A stretch of DNA of 64,000 bases, from positions 42,336 to 106,335 of the forward strand of contig JAFEGH010000005.1 of assembly GCA_018240065.1 (NCBI GenBank), in the 5' to 3' direction. Below, in pieces: positions 8,978 through 18,323 of this stretch. Position 1 is the stretch's first letter, and each line of letters begins with the position of its first letter. The notes under the pieces are model-generated. The model saw only the letters and a program-made list of their open reading frames with translations. It made no database searches and was not told the origin of the DNA. This stretch comes from Verrucomicrobiota bacterium (lineage in GTDB: Bacteria > Chlamydiota > Chlamydiia > Chlamydiales > Rhabdochlamydiaceae). Both the position numbers and the translations under genes were made by a program.

Positions 8978-10447
8978 TCATCCTCCTTGGTAGGGTAGTC
9001 GTTGATCGGCGCGGTACCCGCCGCCGATCGCTTTGATCATCTTGAGGACGGCCAGCAGGTAGTCCCTCTCATAGCCGTAGAGCTGGTAGCGCTGGGTGAA
9101 CAGGTTGTCTTCTCGCTCCAGAACGGAGAGAAAATCGTTGATCCCCTGTTTGTAGCGGGAAAATTGCAGTTCCAGCTGGTCTTCCGCAGTTTCTAAAGAG
9201 TTGATCTGGCAGTTCAAGGTGTCGAACGTCGCACTTAAAATTGCGATCTGATCGGCGACCTCGCGCGCAGCTGTAAGGAGAAGGTCGTTGTATCTGTAGG
9301 TCTCTTCGTTGAAGAGGGCGACTTTGTTCTTCAAATTGGCCGTGAGCCTGCCTCCGGTAAAAATCGGAAGATGGACGGCGGGGACGAGTCCTCCTTCTTT
9401 ACTTCCAAAGTTGAGCAGCTTGTTGAAGGAGAGGCTTTCAAGCCCGCCGAACGCCATTAGGTTCACGCGGGGATAGAAGTCTGCCTTCGCAGCTCCGATC
9501 TCTTTCGCAGCGGCCTCTACGCGCCAGATCTGCGCGGTCAGATCGGGCCTGCGCGCAAGAAGATCGCTCGAAAGGTCGGTTGGTATACTGACAGGCCTTT
9601 CGAAGATCACAGACAGGGGTTTAGGGACGATGTCTGAATCAGGTCCGATTCCGACAAGGACGCACAGCATATGCCTGTCGAGGGTAATCTCTTTTTCGAG
9701 CTGGATAAGCGACTGTTCGACCTCATAAATGCTTTGCTCGCGTTCCAGCAAAGGAAGGGCCGGATCCAGTCCATTGGCCCCTCGCGAGGTCGTCAGCTCA
9801 AAGAGCATGTTGCGCTGGTCCAGTCTGTCCCTGAGCACTTCCTTTTGCGCGAGCTTGGTCTGCAATTCAATATATGTCTGCGCGATCAGCGTTGTGACGA
9901 TTAGCGTTGCCTGCTTGGCCTCTGCGCGCTCAGCCCGGGCTTTGCCAAGAGCTGCCTTGAAGAGGTTGCGATTCCTCCCGAAAAAGTCGATCTCATAGTT
10001 GAAGTTCAAGGTGAGATCGAGCTGGTTGGCAGTGGCTGGAACGACAACGGGGGGTGCGGTTGGATAAAAGGAGCGGACAAATCCGTTTTTGCTGAAGTAC
10101 TGCCACTGCTCTTCATAGTCAGCGGATAAAGTGGGGAATAGCGCCGACCTTTCTTTTCTGGCCTCAGCCTCCGCAGCAGCGACCTTCGCGAGCGCCTGCT
10201 GGATCGTCGGACTCTCTTTCAGCGCCTGTTCGATCAGAGCGTCAAGCTGGGGATCTTCGAACATCTCCCACCATCGCTCCGACGGCCAGCCCCCTTCCTC
10301 AAAGAACTCTCTAGCCAACGCTGTTTCCCGGGAAGAATCTAACGAGATAGGATCAGAAAGATGGGCCAGGTCGCCGTCGGGAACGCGCGCACAGGATCCT
10401 AAAAGCAAGAGAAATACAAAGATGCTTTTAAGATGGTTTGATCGCAT
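8978..10447 (-). CDS. Outer-membrane efflux lipoprotein (NodT/TolC family)
   Basis: A 489-residue outer-membrane factor forming the exit duct of the tripartite pump. The N-terminus is a lipoprotein signal ending in the lipobox LGSC (about residues 16-19). Two repeated OEP-type helical regions follow, with typical stretches NYEIDFFGRNRN (about 150) and RRPDLTAQIWRVEAA (about 290-304). It is first in the operon with emrA and emrB-like genes. NodT-type lipoproteins usually pair with RND or EmrAB pumps, as here. Confidence 0.92.
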   Translation of the reverse strand: MRSNHLKSIFVFLLLLGSCARVPDGDLAHLSDPISLDSSRETALAREFFEEGGWPSERWWEMFEDPQLDALIEQALKESPTIQQALAKVAAAEAEARKERSALFPTLSADYEEQWQYFSKNGFVRSFYPTAPPVVVPATANQLDLTLNFNYEIDFFGRNRNLFKAALGKARAERAEAKQATLIVTTLIAQTYIELQTKLAQKEVLRDRLDQRNMLFELTTSRGANGLDPALPLLEREQSIYEVEQSLIQLEKEITLDRHMLCVLVGIGPDSDIVPKPLSVIFERPVSIPTDLSSDLLARRPDLTAQIWRVEAAAKEIGAAKADFYPRVNLMAFGGLESLSFNKLLNFGSKEGGLVPAVHLPIFTGGRLTANLKNKVALFNEETYRYNDLLLTAAREVADQIAILSATFDTLNCQINSLETAEDQLELQFSRYKQGINDFLSVLEREDNLFTQRYQLYGYERDYLLAVLKMIKAIGGGYRADQRLPYQGG

Positions 10448-10653
10448 AAGTATACAATTCGATTTTGTCGCTTGTTTTTACAAATAAATTAAATTTAGAT
10501 TATTATCATCAAAAATAACGATCGAGAGAGAATTTATTATAAAGCGACGATCTGCCTAAACAGCTTCAAAACTTGGATTTTGGCAGCCAAAAGTTTTAAA
10601 GCAGTTGAGGGGGCTTGAGACGAGGATGGAAGTAGATAAAGGGAAAGACGTGT
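10448..10653. other. Intergenic region upstream of the efflux operon
   Basis: AT-rich sequence between the efflux operon (reading left) and the terminator of the next leftward gene. It should hold the operon promoter, and a short palindrome TTGTTTTTACAA lies near 10473, but no -35/-10 pair stands out. I see no gene here. Confidence 0.4.
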
Positions 10654-10689
10654 TTAAAAAAAATCAGATACCCCGTGCAGGGGTATCTG
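10654..10689 (-). terminator. Rho-independent terminator of the MOMP-like porin gene
   Basis: A perfect 10-bp stem (CAGATACCCC / GGGGTATCTG) with a 5-base loop occupies 10665-10689. On the minus strand it is followed by a T-rich tract (A-run at 10654-10663 on the plus strand). Confidence 0.88.
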
Positions 10690-10716
10690 AATTGGAGTCC
10701 AAAATAACTGGGAATA

Positions 10717-11715
10717 CTAGAAAATGAACCCAAAGTCTAATGTCAGACCCTGCATGCTGATGGCTTTATCAGTGCCAGGCCCATTAGCAGCTTCCGAAAT
10801 GAAGTTCGCTTCCCACATTGCGTTGACTCGGAACTGATTTTTATCTTTTCCGAAGCAGCATCCATAGGAAAGGCCCATTTGGAGTTGCATTGTAGGCATC
10901 AGTTGCCAGTACTCTTCGCCTCTGATGTTGACATCGACTTCTGTCTCATCGACTTCGACATCGAAAGATCCTTTGCCAAGGTGTTTTCCATAGACAAGAG
11001 ATCCGGAAACGTTCCCGATCAGGCTAAATCCTCTGAAATCCCCCCAGTTGGTATTGACGCCGATTCTTGGTCCAACGCCCCAGGCGCTCTGTCTGATTGA
11101 ACCTTCGACATCGACATCGCCAACGAGATCATCGGCATCTGAATCGAGCTCGAGGAAATTTCTGACCGTTGTCCAGATGGCATGAACGCCAGTGAACGGA
11201 CGGATGAAAAAGTGGCGGCTGACATAGAACGATTTTCCTAATTCAAAGTCAGCGGCATTGTATCTGAAGCTGAACTTTGTATGTCCGCCATCGAAGCCGA
11301 CATCCTGGCCTAAATATTCGATTTTGATGGGAGTCTCATGGCCAGTTGTTGAGTTGTAGAAATAGGTCCACATCCCCTGGATATCCCAATTGTCGTAGCC
11401 GGTATTCCAGCCCAGCGCCAATCTGACGCCTGGATCCCACTCTGCGTCTGGGCGTTCGAGTTCGATTGTCGCATTGTACTCGTCTGAGCTTGTGACTTCC
11501 GCTTCGAGGCCAGAAAGCGAGTTAAAGTTTGTCGACCAATAGAGAAAATCAGCATTGAAATTCCATGCCCTTTGATTGTCGCACTTTGGAGCCATTCCCA
11601 TTTGGTCTTTGGGTGCAGCTGGTGCGCCAGTTGATGCTTGATCAGCTTGGGCCTGTTGTAAACTTGTTAACATGAGAGAAGAAAAAAGAAATCCTGCAAT
11701 CAGTTGTTTCCGCAT
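10717..11715 (-). CDS. MOMP-like outer-membrane porin (Legionella/chlamydial OMP type)
   Basis: A 332-residue beta-barrel protein. It begins with a cleavable signal (MRKQLIAGFLFSSLMLTS...QADQ), has alternating amphipathic strands, an early ADFLYW-type motif (NADFLYWS) and a central FFIRPFTGVHAIW, and ends in a terminal phenylalanine (GFIF), the usual outer-membrane insertion signal. These features fit the Legionella major-outer-membrane-protein family that is expanded in environmental chlamydiae and thought to form porins in the cysteine-linked envelope. It has its own terminator. It is related to the three tandem genes at 17.2-20.5 kb but lacks their heptad-like N-terminal segment. Confidence 0.85.
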   Translation of the reverse strand: MRKQLIAGFLFSSLMLTSLQQAQADQASTGAPAAPKDQMGMAPKCDNQRAWNFNADFLYWSTNFNSLSGLEAEVTSSDEYNATIELERPDAEWDPGVRLALGWNTGYDNWDIQGMWTYFYNSTTGHETPIKIEYLGQDVGFDGGHTKFSFRYNAADFELGKSFYVSRHFFIRPFTGVHAIWTTVRNFLELDSDADDLVGDVDVEGSIRQSAWGVGPRIGVNTNWGDFRGFSLIGNVSGSLVYGKHLGKGSFDVEVDETEVDVNIRGEEYWQLMPTMQLQMGLSYGCCFGKDKNQFRVNAMWEANFISEAANGPGTDKAISMQGLTLDFGFIF

Positions 11716-11880
11716 TTGAATCCTCCAAAAGGAACGGTTTGTTCTTTTTTCCTTGTATTATTTATTTTATTTTATGGCAAGAGCCATTCGACAAAAATTT
11801 ACTGAAATAGTTTGCATTTCATAGGAGAATTTTTTTTAATCTTACTATTTTTATGAACTATTCAGAAGAGGAAAGCGGAA

Positions 11881-12963
11881 TTATTCAATGCATTCGCAAT
11901 CGGAGATCATCCCGCCGCCAAGGCAGATATCGCCTTGATAAAAGACAATCGATTGGCGAGGAGTGACAGCTCTCTGCGGCTCAAGGAAGCGAACAATGGC
12001 GCGCCCATTCTCGATTTTCTCAATGACGCAAGGCTGTTCGGGCTGGCGGTAGCGAACTTTCGCAGCGCAATGGTAGGGAAGAGGGGCCGGCGGGTGACCT
12101 GCGACCCAGCTCAAGTCGGTCGCCATCAGCGCGCTTCGATAAAGGGAAGGATGGTCCTCTCCCTGTTCAATGATCACCGCGTTGCGCGCAATGTCCTTGC
12201 CAACGACAAACCAGGCGTCCCCAGGCCCGCCGATCCCTAGCCCTTTGCGCTGTCCGATCGTATAAAAGGCGATCCCGTCGTGCCTGCCGACGACTTTTCC
12301 GGAAAGAGTCTCAAAGTTGCCTTTTTGATAGCCCAGGTAGCGCCCTGTGAATTCCTTGAAATCTCTTTTCCCGATGAAACAGATGCCGGTGCTGTCTTTT
12401 TTTTCAGAGGTGGCAAGGTTGTGCTCTTTAGCCAGTCGCCGGACTTCAGACTTTTGCAGATGTCCAATGGGGAAGAGGACTTTTTGCAAAGCCGTCGAGG
12501 GGATTGTGTAAAGGAAGTAGCTTTGGTCTTTGCCCTGGTCGGCGCCTTTTAAGAGCTGGGGAGAACCTCCCTCGCTTCTTTGGCAGTAGTGCCCTGTCGC
12601 CAGGAAGTCGGCGCCTATGGAGAGCGCTTTTTCCAGGAAGACTTTGAATTTGATCTCGCGGTTGCAGAGGATGTCGGGATTTGGGGTGAATCCTTGCTTG
12701 AGCTCGGAAAGGAAGTGGGAAAAGACCTGCTCCTGATACTCTTTGACGAAGTTGACGGAATAATAGGGGATCTCGAGCTGTTCGCAGACCTTGACTACGT
12801 CTTCGTAATCCCGAGTGGACCTGCACACGCCGCTTTCATCCTTTTCTTCCCAGTTTTTCATGAACATGCCGATCACGCGGCAGCCTTGCTGTTTAAGCAA
12901 AAGCGCCGTTACCGAGGAGTCTACTCCTCCCGACATGCCTACGACGACTGTTTTATTATTCAT
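11881..12963 (-). CDS. mnmA: tRNA-specific 2-thiouridylase
   Basis: MnmA thiolates U34 in the anticodon of tRNA-Lys, -Glu and -Gln, using ATP to adenylate the base and a persulfide for sulfur. The PP-loop GMSGGVDSS is at residues 9-17, the catalytic cysteine C100 in PDILCNREIKF, and the second cysteine C195 in GICFIGKRDF; these pair during catalysis. The length of 360 residues is standard. In C. trachomatis the trmU/mnmA gene (CT287) adjoins clpC (CT286); here about 13 kb of accessory genes separates them. Confidence 0.97.
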   Translation of the reverse strand: MNNKTVVVGMSGGVDSSVTALLLKQQGCRVIGMFMKNWEEKDESGVCRSTRDYEDVVKVCEQLEIPYYSVNFVKEYQEQVFSHFLSELKQGFTPNPDILCNREIKFKVFLEKALSIGADFLATGHYCQRSEGGSPQLLKGADQGKDQSYFLYTIPSTALQKVLFPIGHLQKSEVRRLAKEHNLATSEKKDSTGICFIGKRDFKEFTGRYLGYQKGNFETLSGKVVGRHDGIAFYTIGQRKGLGIGGPGDAWFVVGKDIARNAVIIEQGEDHPSLYRSALMATDLSWVAGHPPAPLPYHCAAKVRYRQPEQPCVIEKIENGRAIVRFLEPQRAVTPRQSIVFYQGDICLGGGMISDCECIE

Positions 12964-13126
12964 TTAAACGAGCCATTTTTCAAAAGAAGCATCATATTAA
13001 ATTATGGAGATAAATTCAGCTATTAAATGAGTAAATAAATATTATTTTAAACTCGGAAGGGATATCCCTAGAGAGAATTTGGGAATCTATGGTAATCAAT
13101 GGGTTGGAACATACTATCGAGGGGTT

Positions 13127-13789
13127 ATGTCATCGGTAAAGGAAAATCTCATCCGCGTCCCTGTCAAAGGGAAGGGAGATCTCGAAGGAGATCTGCAAAT
13201 CCCCATGGGAGCGAAGGGGATCGTCGTTTTTGCGCACGGCAGCGGCAGCAGCCGCCACAGCCCCCGCAACGGTTTTGTGGCAGGCTTGTTGCAGAAAGGA
13301 GGTCTTGGCACTCTTTTAATTGATCTTCTGACAAAAGAAGAGGGGGCCATTGATGACGTCACGTCTGCACTCCGCTTTGATATCGATCTGCTCACAGACA
13401 GGCTTTGCCTGGTGACCAGATGGCTCGCCTCGTCCAAAGAGGGAAAAAATCTACTGCTCGGCTATTTTGGAGCTAGCACAGGGGCTGCGGCCGCCCTTTG
13501 CGCCGCCGCCGAACTCAAGAACGGGATAGCGGCGGTGGTCTCAAGAGGAGGAAGGCCTGATCTTGCACGTGCTGTTTTAAAGGATGTCGAAGCGCCGACG
13601 CTGCTAATCGTCGGCGGCTATGACGGACCTGTGATCGGAATGAATGATGAGGCCTACACACAGTTAAAGTGCGAGAAAAAAATGGTGCTCATTCCCGGCG
13701 CCACCCACCTCTTTGAAGAGCCGGGAAAGCTGGAAGAGGTCGCTCGCCTGGCCCTCGACTGGTTCAGCGCGCATTTTGAGGGGAAATGA
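13127..13789 (+). CDS. Alpha/beta hydrolase (dienelactone-hydrolase-like)
   Basis: A 220-residue cytoplasmic serine hydrolase with the fold's landmarks: VVFAHGSGSSRHSPRN near residue 34 (oxyanion region), the nucleophile elbow GASTG (S117), an acid candidate in VGGYDGPV (D166) and the histidine in PGATHLFEEPG (H194). Relatives are annotated as dienelactone hydrolases or phosphoribosyltransferase-associated hydrolases; the substrate cannot be told. ATG 13127 is chosen because GAGGGG lies just before it; the frame reaches a TTG at 13079. Its stop overlaps the next start (ATGA), so it is operonic with the TauE-like gene. Confidence 0.82.
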   Translation: MSSVKENLIRVPVKGKGDLEGDLQIPMGAKGIVVFAHGSGSSRHSPRNGFVAGLLQKGGLGTLLIDLLTKEEGAIDDVTSALRFDIDLLTDRLCLVTRWLASSKEGKNLLLGYFGASTGAAAALCAAAELKNGIAAVVSRGGRPDLARAVLKDVEAPTLLIVGGYDGPVIGMNDEAYTQLKCEKKMVLIPGATHLFEEPGKLEEVARLALDWFSAHFEGK

Positions 13790-14538
13790 TCGCCTGGTAC
13801 GAACTCCTATTATTCGTTGTGATCTTTATCGTCAGTTTCTTCAGCGTGGTCGCAGGTGGAGTTGGGCTGCTTACCCGCCCCATACTGATCCTCTTTGGAT
13901 ACCCGCCGGAGATTGCGATCGGAACATTTCGGATTGCGAACCTCTTTTCAAGGATCGCCGGATTCGTTTCCCTTGTTCAGGGAAAAAAAGTCGAAATGGA
14001 CTGGCATCTCGCTCTCTTTTTATTCACCCCGTCTCTGATCGGGGGCATGATCGGAGCCGAAATTGTCAGCACGGTCAATCCTCCCCTCATCCGAACCCTG
14101 CTGGGGATTTTTGTGATCATCATCGGGGCGGTCATGCTCATCGAACGCGATTTAGGGATTATCCCGCTGCATCACCGGATGACGTGGCTCAACAAATGGA
14201 TCGGCGCGGTATCAACGGTGATCATCGGGATCTTCGCGGCTTTCGTCGGTGGCTCCGGAATCCTTTTTGCTTATCTTCTCATTTTCAATTACGATAAAAG
14301 CTATCTCGCTTCTGCGCCCATTCGTAAGATCGCCAACTTTGGAAGCGCTCTGAGCGCGTCGGTGATTTTTTTCATCCATGGCACCATCGATTGGCGTTTG
14401 ATGGTTTTAGTGCTGATCGCCGATGGCCTCGGCGAATATTTTGGCGGACTTTATCAGATGCGCAAGGGGGCGGATTGGATCCGGAGGGTGACCCTGATCG
14501 TCGTTTTCGCCTCCGGTCTGGCCATGATTTTCTACTAG
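13786..14538 (+). CDS. TauE/SafE-family membrane transporter
   Basis: A 250-residue inner-membrane protein with about eight hydrophobic helices. It shows the family's duplicated layout: an N-terminal SVVAGGVGLLTRPILILFG segment and a matching FAAFVGGSGILFAYLLIF half-way. TauE/SafE proteins export sulfite, sulfoacetate or other small organic anions; the substrate here is unknown. It overlaps the hydrolase gene by 4 bases and is followed at once by the Mg2+ ATPase gene, so the three probably form one operon. Confidence 0.82.
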   Translation: MIAWYELLLFVVIFIVSFFSVVAGGVGLLTRPILILFGYPPEIAIGTFRIANLFSRIAGFVSLVQGKKVEMDWHLALFLFTPSLIGGMIGAEIVSTVNPPLIRTLLGIFVIIIGAVMLIERDLGIIPLHHRMTWLNKWIGAVSTVIIGIFAAFVGGSGILFAYLLIFNYDKSYLASAPIRKIANFGSALSASVIFFIHGTIDWRLMVLVLIADGLGEYFGGLYQMRKGADWIRRVTLIVVFASGLAMIFY

Positions 14539-14547
14539 GTGATACTC

Positions 14548-17145
14548 ATGAATCATTCCGGCTTTGCATTCTGGCATTTAGGCGAGAAAGAACTCTTGGA
14601 AAAGCTCCGTTCAACTTCTGGCGGACTCAGCCATGCGGAAGCCGCGCACAGACTAAAAAAAGTCGGTAGAAACCTCCTTGCGTCAAAAGCAAAGCACACT
14701 CTGTTCTCTCTGTTCATCTCGCAATTCAAAAGCCCGCTCATTCTTCTTCTGATTGCCGCGGCGATTCTGTCGCTGTCTTTGAGGGACAAGACCGACGCTC
14801 TCATCATTTTACTCATCGTATTTGCCAGCGGCATCCTGAGTTTCTTTCAGGAAAAAGGAGCGGTCAGGGCGGTCGAGAAACTGGTCGCGCTCGTAAAGGT
14901 GCGGGCCATGGTGCTGCGCGAAGGGAAAAATTGCGAGATTGACCTGGAAGAGGTCGTCCCAGGAGACATTGTACTATTATCCGCAGGCGATATCGTGCCA
15001 GGGGACTGCAGGATCCTTGAGTCCAGGGATTGCTATGCCAATGAGGCTACTCTCACGGGAGAGACATTCCATATCGAAAAAAAAGAGGGGATAGTGGCAG
15101 CGGCAACTCCGCTCAGAGACCGCTCCAATGCGCTTTTCATGGGGAGCAACATCGTTAGCGGCACAGCAAAGGCGCTCGTCATCTACACAGGCAAATCGAC
15201 AGAGTTCGGCAAGGTGTCGGAGCATCTCAAATTCCGCCCTCCTGAGACCTCATTTGAGAAGGGGATCCGGCATTTCGGATACCTGCTTCTGGAAGTCACA
15301 CTGATGATGGTCATTGCGATTTTTGCGTTCAACGTCTACTTGCAGCGCCCAGTGCTCGAATCTTTCATGTTCGCGCTCGCCCTTGCCGTCGGACTCACTC
15401 CCCAGCTCCTGCCGGCGATCATCAGCATCAATCTTTCTCACGGGGCCAAAAGAATGGCCAAACAAAAGGTGATCGTCAAACGGCTCTCTTCGATTGAAAA
15501 CATCGGAAGCATGAACGTCTTCTGTGCTGACAAGACGGGGACTCTCACGCATGGGGTGATTGAACTGTCCGGCGTGATGGATGCCCAGGGGCGCCCCTCT
15601 AAAGAAGTGCTCCTTTACGCCTATCTCAATTCCACTTTTCAATCAGGCTACGACAATCCTATCGACAAAGCGATTGTGGCCAAAGAAAAGATTGACGTGT
15701 CCGCTTACAGGAAACTCGATGAGATTCCTTATGATTTTAATCGCAAGCGCTTAACTGTTCTCGCTAGCGGGCCCAAGGAAAAGCTGTTGATTTCCAAAGG
15801 GGCATTCACTTCCCTCCTGGACATTTGCAATGAGGTGGAGATCGATGGGATGAAACGTCCAATAGCTGCACTTAGGACTACCCTGCAGGAGCAGTTTGAG
15901 CGTTTTTGCGCACAAGGGTTTCGCGTTATTGCAGTCGCCTATAAGCTCACCGATAAAGAGATTGTGGGCATGGAAGATGAAAATGGTTTTATCTTCGTAG
16001 GATTCCTCCTCTTTTTCGACCCTCCCAAAGAGGGGATGAAAGAAACGCTGGCTAAAATGAAAGGCGCGATGGTCGATGTCAAAATCATTACCGGCGACCA
16101 CCATCTCGTGGCAGCGCATATCGCCGAGGAACTCGCTCTTCTCCCCAAGAGGGATGCCTCCCAGCTTCTTCAGGAATGGATCAGGCATCACGTCCTCACA
16201 GGCGCGCAAATCCGCAAGATGAGCGATATCTCACTCATCCGCCAGGTCCAGTCCAGGACGATTTTTGCTGAAGTCGAGCCGAATCAGAAAGAGAGGATCA
16301 TCCTGGCTCTTCGGAAGTCAGGCCAGGTCGTGGGCTTTTTAGGCGACGGGATCAACGACGCCACTGCACTTCATACTGCAGATGTGGGGATTTCTGTGGA
16401 TTCGGCTGCCGATGTGGCCAAAGAGGTCGCGGACATCGTCCTTTTGAAGAAAGATCTTTCGGTCCTTCTGCGCGGCATTCAGGAGGGAAGGCGCACGTTT
16501 GCCAATACGATGAAGTATATTTTCATGGCGACAAGCGCCAACTTCGGCAATATGTTCAGCATGGCGGGAGCTTCCCTTTTTCTTCCCTTCCTGCCGCTGC
16601 TGCCTAAGCAGATCCTGCTGACAAACCTGCTTACCGACTGTCCGGAAATGACAATTGCCACCGACCGCGTTGACGCCGATACAGTCGACCGCCCGGTCAA
16701 GTGGGATATGCAATTCATTCGCAAATTTATGATGGTTTTCGGACTCATCAGTTCCATTTTCGACTACATGACATTCGGAGTTCTTCTTTATGTGATGAAG
16801 GCGTCCCCCGATGTTTTCAGAACGGGCTGGTTCATCGAATCGGTGCTCTCCGCTTCCATGATCGTCCTTGTCGTGCGTACAAGAAAACCCTTTCTTTCAT
16901 CCAGGCCCGGCCCCTTGCTGACGGCGGCTGTCGCATTCATTGTGATCGTCACTCTGCTTCTACCGTTTAGTCCTTTGGCTTCTGCCTTCGGCTTTGTCCC
17001 GTTGCCGATGCGCTTCTACTCGTGCATTGCGGCTATCGTCATGCTTTATATCTTCTCGGCTGAGGTTGCCAAAAAGATGTTCTATGCATATCCAAAGTGG
17101 AAAGAACTGAGGAATCAAAAGAGGCTGACCTGGAAGATTCCTTGA
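14548..17145 (+). CDS. mgtA: Mg2+-importing P-type ATPase (MgtA/MgtB type)
   Basis: A P-type (P3B) ATPase of about 865 residues, close to MgtA/MgtB. It has the N-terminal cytoplasmic extension, the actuator TGE loop (LTGETFHIEK), the phosphorylation site DKTGTLTHG (Asp about 328), the hinge GDGINDATAL and about ten membrane helices. Such pumps bring Mg2+ into the cytoplasm when it is scarce. GTG at 14539 follows the upstream stop directly; ATG 14548 (MNHSGFAFW) is the likelier start. I saw no typical mgtA riboswitch leader; it is read from the upstream operon and ends at a clear terminator. Confidence 0.9.
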   Translation: MNHSGFAFWHLGEKELLEKLRSTSGGLSHAEAAHRLKKVGRNLLASKAKHTLFSLFISQFKSPLILLLIAAAILSLSLRDKTDALIILLIVFASGILSFFQEKGAVRAVEKLVALVKVRAMVLREGKNCEIDLEEVVPGDIVLLSAGDIVPGDCRILESRDCYANEATLTGETFHIEKKEGIVAAATPLRDRSNALFMGSNIVSGTAKALVIYTGKSTEFGKVSEHLKFRPPETSFEKGIRHFGYLLLEVTLMMVIAIFAFNVYLQRPVLESFMFALALAVGLTPQLLPAIISINLSHGAKRMAKQKVIVKRLSSIENIGSMNVFCADKTGTLTHGVIELSGVMDAQGRPSKEVLLYAYLNSTFQSGYDNPIDKAIVAKEKIDVSAYRKLDEIPYDFNRKRLTVLASGPKEKLLISKGAFTSLLDICNEVEIDGMKRPIAALRTTLQEQFERFCAQGFRVIAVAYKLTDKEIVGMEDENGFIFVGFLLFFDPPKEGMKETLAKMKGAMVDVKIITGDHHLVAAHIAEELALLPKRDASQLLQEWIRHHVLTGAQIRKMSDISLIRQVQSRTIFAEVEPNQKERIILALRKSGQVVGFLGDGINDATALHTADVGISVDSAADVAKEVADIVLLKKDLSVLLRGIQEGRRTFANTMKYIFMATSANFGNMFSMAGASLFLPFLPLLPKQILLTNLLTDCPEMTIATDRVDADTVDRPVKWDMQFIRKFMMVFGLISSIFDYMTFGVLLYVMKASPDVFRTGWFIESVLSASMIVLVVRTRKPFLSSRPGPLLTAAVAFIVIVTLLLPFSPLASAFGFVPLPMRFYSCIAAIVMLYIFSAEVAKKMFYAYPKWKELRNQKRLTWKIP

Positions 17146-17152
17146 GAAACGG

Positions 17153-17177
17153 GCTTTCCATTTGGAAGGCTTTTTTT
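17153..17177 (+). terminator. Rho-independent terminator after the Mg2+ ATPase gene
   Basis: An 8-bp stem (GCTTTCCA / TGGAAGGC, one G-T pair) with a 2-base loop, followed by seven T residues at 17171-17177. Confidence 0.75.
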
Positions 17178-17242
17178 AGGAGGAGTTCTTCACAGAATCA
17201 TCTTCTCAAGCGATGTGAAAGCAATCATTCAGGGCCGGCTGG

Positions 17243-18310
17243 TTAGAAATCCAGTCTGAACTCGACGGTTAGGCCCTGAAGGCTCAAATCTTCCGACCAT
17301 CGCTCAAAAGCAGTGGACAGGGAATCGAAAATCGGCAGCTGGTTCTGTCTCCACCAATACTGGTTCTCGTAGCCGGCCTTGATCATGAAATGATACCGGT
17401 CGCCATTTAAATTGGTCTCATAAGCTGCCCCTAAGCCAAAGCCGATCGCAGGAACCATTCGGTGCAAGTTATAGCGGAGATTGTAAAACTCGAAATCGCT
17501 GGTTTTATTATCCTCAAATTCCTTGACGTGGAAGTCGCCCCATAACAAGTCTCCAAAGAAATTCCCGAATAGGCTGAAGTTCTCGCAAAAGAAAAATTGC
17601 GCGTCAAGTCCAAGGCGGGGGCCGATGCCCCAGAAGTCGTTTTTCCCTTTCAAAACGATGAGATTGTCGAATATCCTGTGGCCGCTAAATCTTCGATGTT
17701 GGTCGATCCACGCTGTGGCAAGTCCAAAGAAGGGGCGCAAAGAGAGGTATTTGCTGACAAAGAAATTTCGTCCGAGGACAAGGTTGATATCGTAGAAATC
17801 GACATGCCAATGCGCGTGCAGATCAAACAAGGGAAACGACTCCTGCCCGAAAAGGGGATAAAAGCGGAGAACGTCGGAGTCGAAGGAATGGCTAGCTTCA
17901 GTTTTGAAATAGGTAAAATCTGCGTACGCATCCCATCCGTCATGTTCGAAAAGATACCCCACTCCGACTTTAAAACCCGGCTGCCATTCGAAGTTGAAAT
18001 GTTTCATGGGTCCGATGTTGGGAGTGACAGCGGGAGCTTTTTTGTCTACGAAGACGTAGTCTGTCCCGCCCTCATACAGCTTCCACCACAGAAAATCTGC
18101 GGTGATGAACAGGCCGTAGCCGTCGATTTGGGAAGCGGCAGAGGGAGTTTTCGCGCCGTAGTTGCCGTAAGCGGTCTCTCCTCTGACTTTTTTCATGTCG
18201 GTTTCCAAACGCCCGATCCGTGCTTCGACGTCCGCATCACAATGACCTTGGACAGAGGCGAATAGGATGCCGCTTGCGACAGGTATAAACGGATAGAAAT
18301 TCAAGTTCAT
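17243..18310 (-). CDS. MOMP-like outer-membrane porin, tandem copy 3
   Basis: A 355-residue paralogue of the two genes upstream. It has a signal peptide (to about residue 22), a short heptad-like segment (IGRLETDMKKVRGE), the shared motif GLFITADFLWWKLYEGG, amphipathic strands throughout and a terminal phenylalanine (EFRLDF), as expected for an outer-membrane barrel. Family resemblance is to Legionella/chlamydial MOMP-like porins. It lies 13 bases after copy 2, so the three tandem genes are probably co-transcribed leftward from about 20.55 kb. Function as a porin is inferred from family. Confidence 0.83.
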   Translation of the reverse strand: MNLNFYPFIPVASGILFASVQGHCDADVEARIGRLETDMKKVRGETAYGNYGAKTPSAASQIDGYGLFITADFLWWKLYEGGTDYVFVDKKAPAVTPNIGPMKHFNFEWQPGFKVGVGYLFEHDGWDAYADFTYFKTEASHSFDSDVLRFYPLFGQESFPLFDLHAHWHVDFYDINLVLGRNFFVSKYLSLRPFFGLATAWIDQHRRFSGHRIFDNLIVLKGKNDFWGIGPRLGLDAQFFFCENFSLFGNFFGDLLWGDFHVKEFEDNKTSDFEFYNLRYNLHRMVPAIGFGLGAAYETNLNGDRYHFMIKAGYENQYWWRQNQLPIFDSLSTAFERWSEDLSLQGLTVEFRLDF

Positions 18311-18323
18311 CTTTTTCTCTCAA

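Noticed and set aside
7993..9036. Long open frame (347 codons) on the plus strand opposite emrA
   Set aside because: It is antisense to a clear EmrA-family gene and has no domain; long antisense frames arise from the codon bias of this GC-moderate genome.
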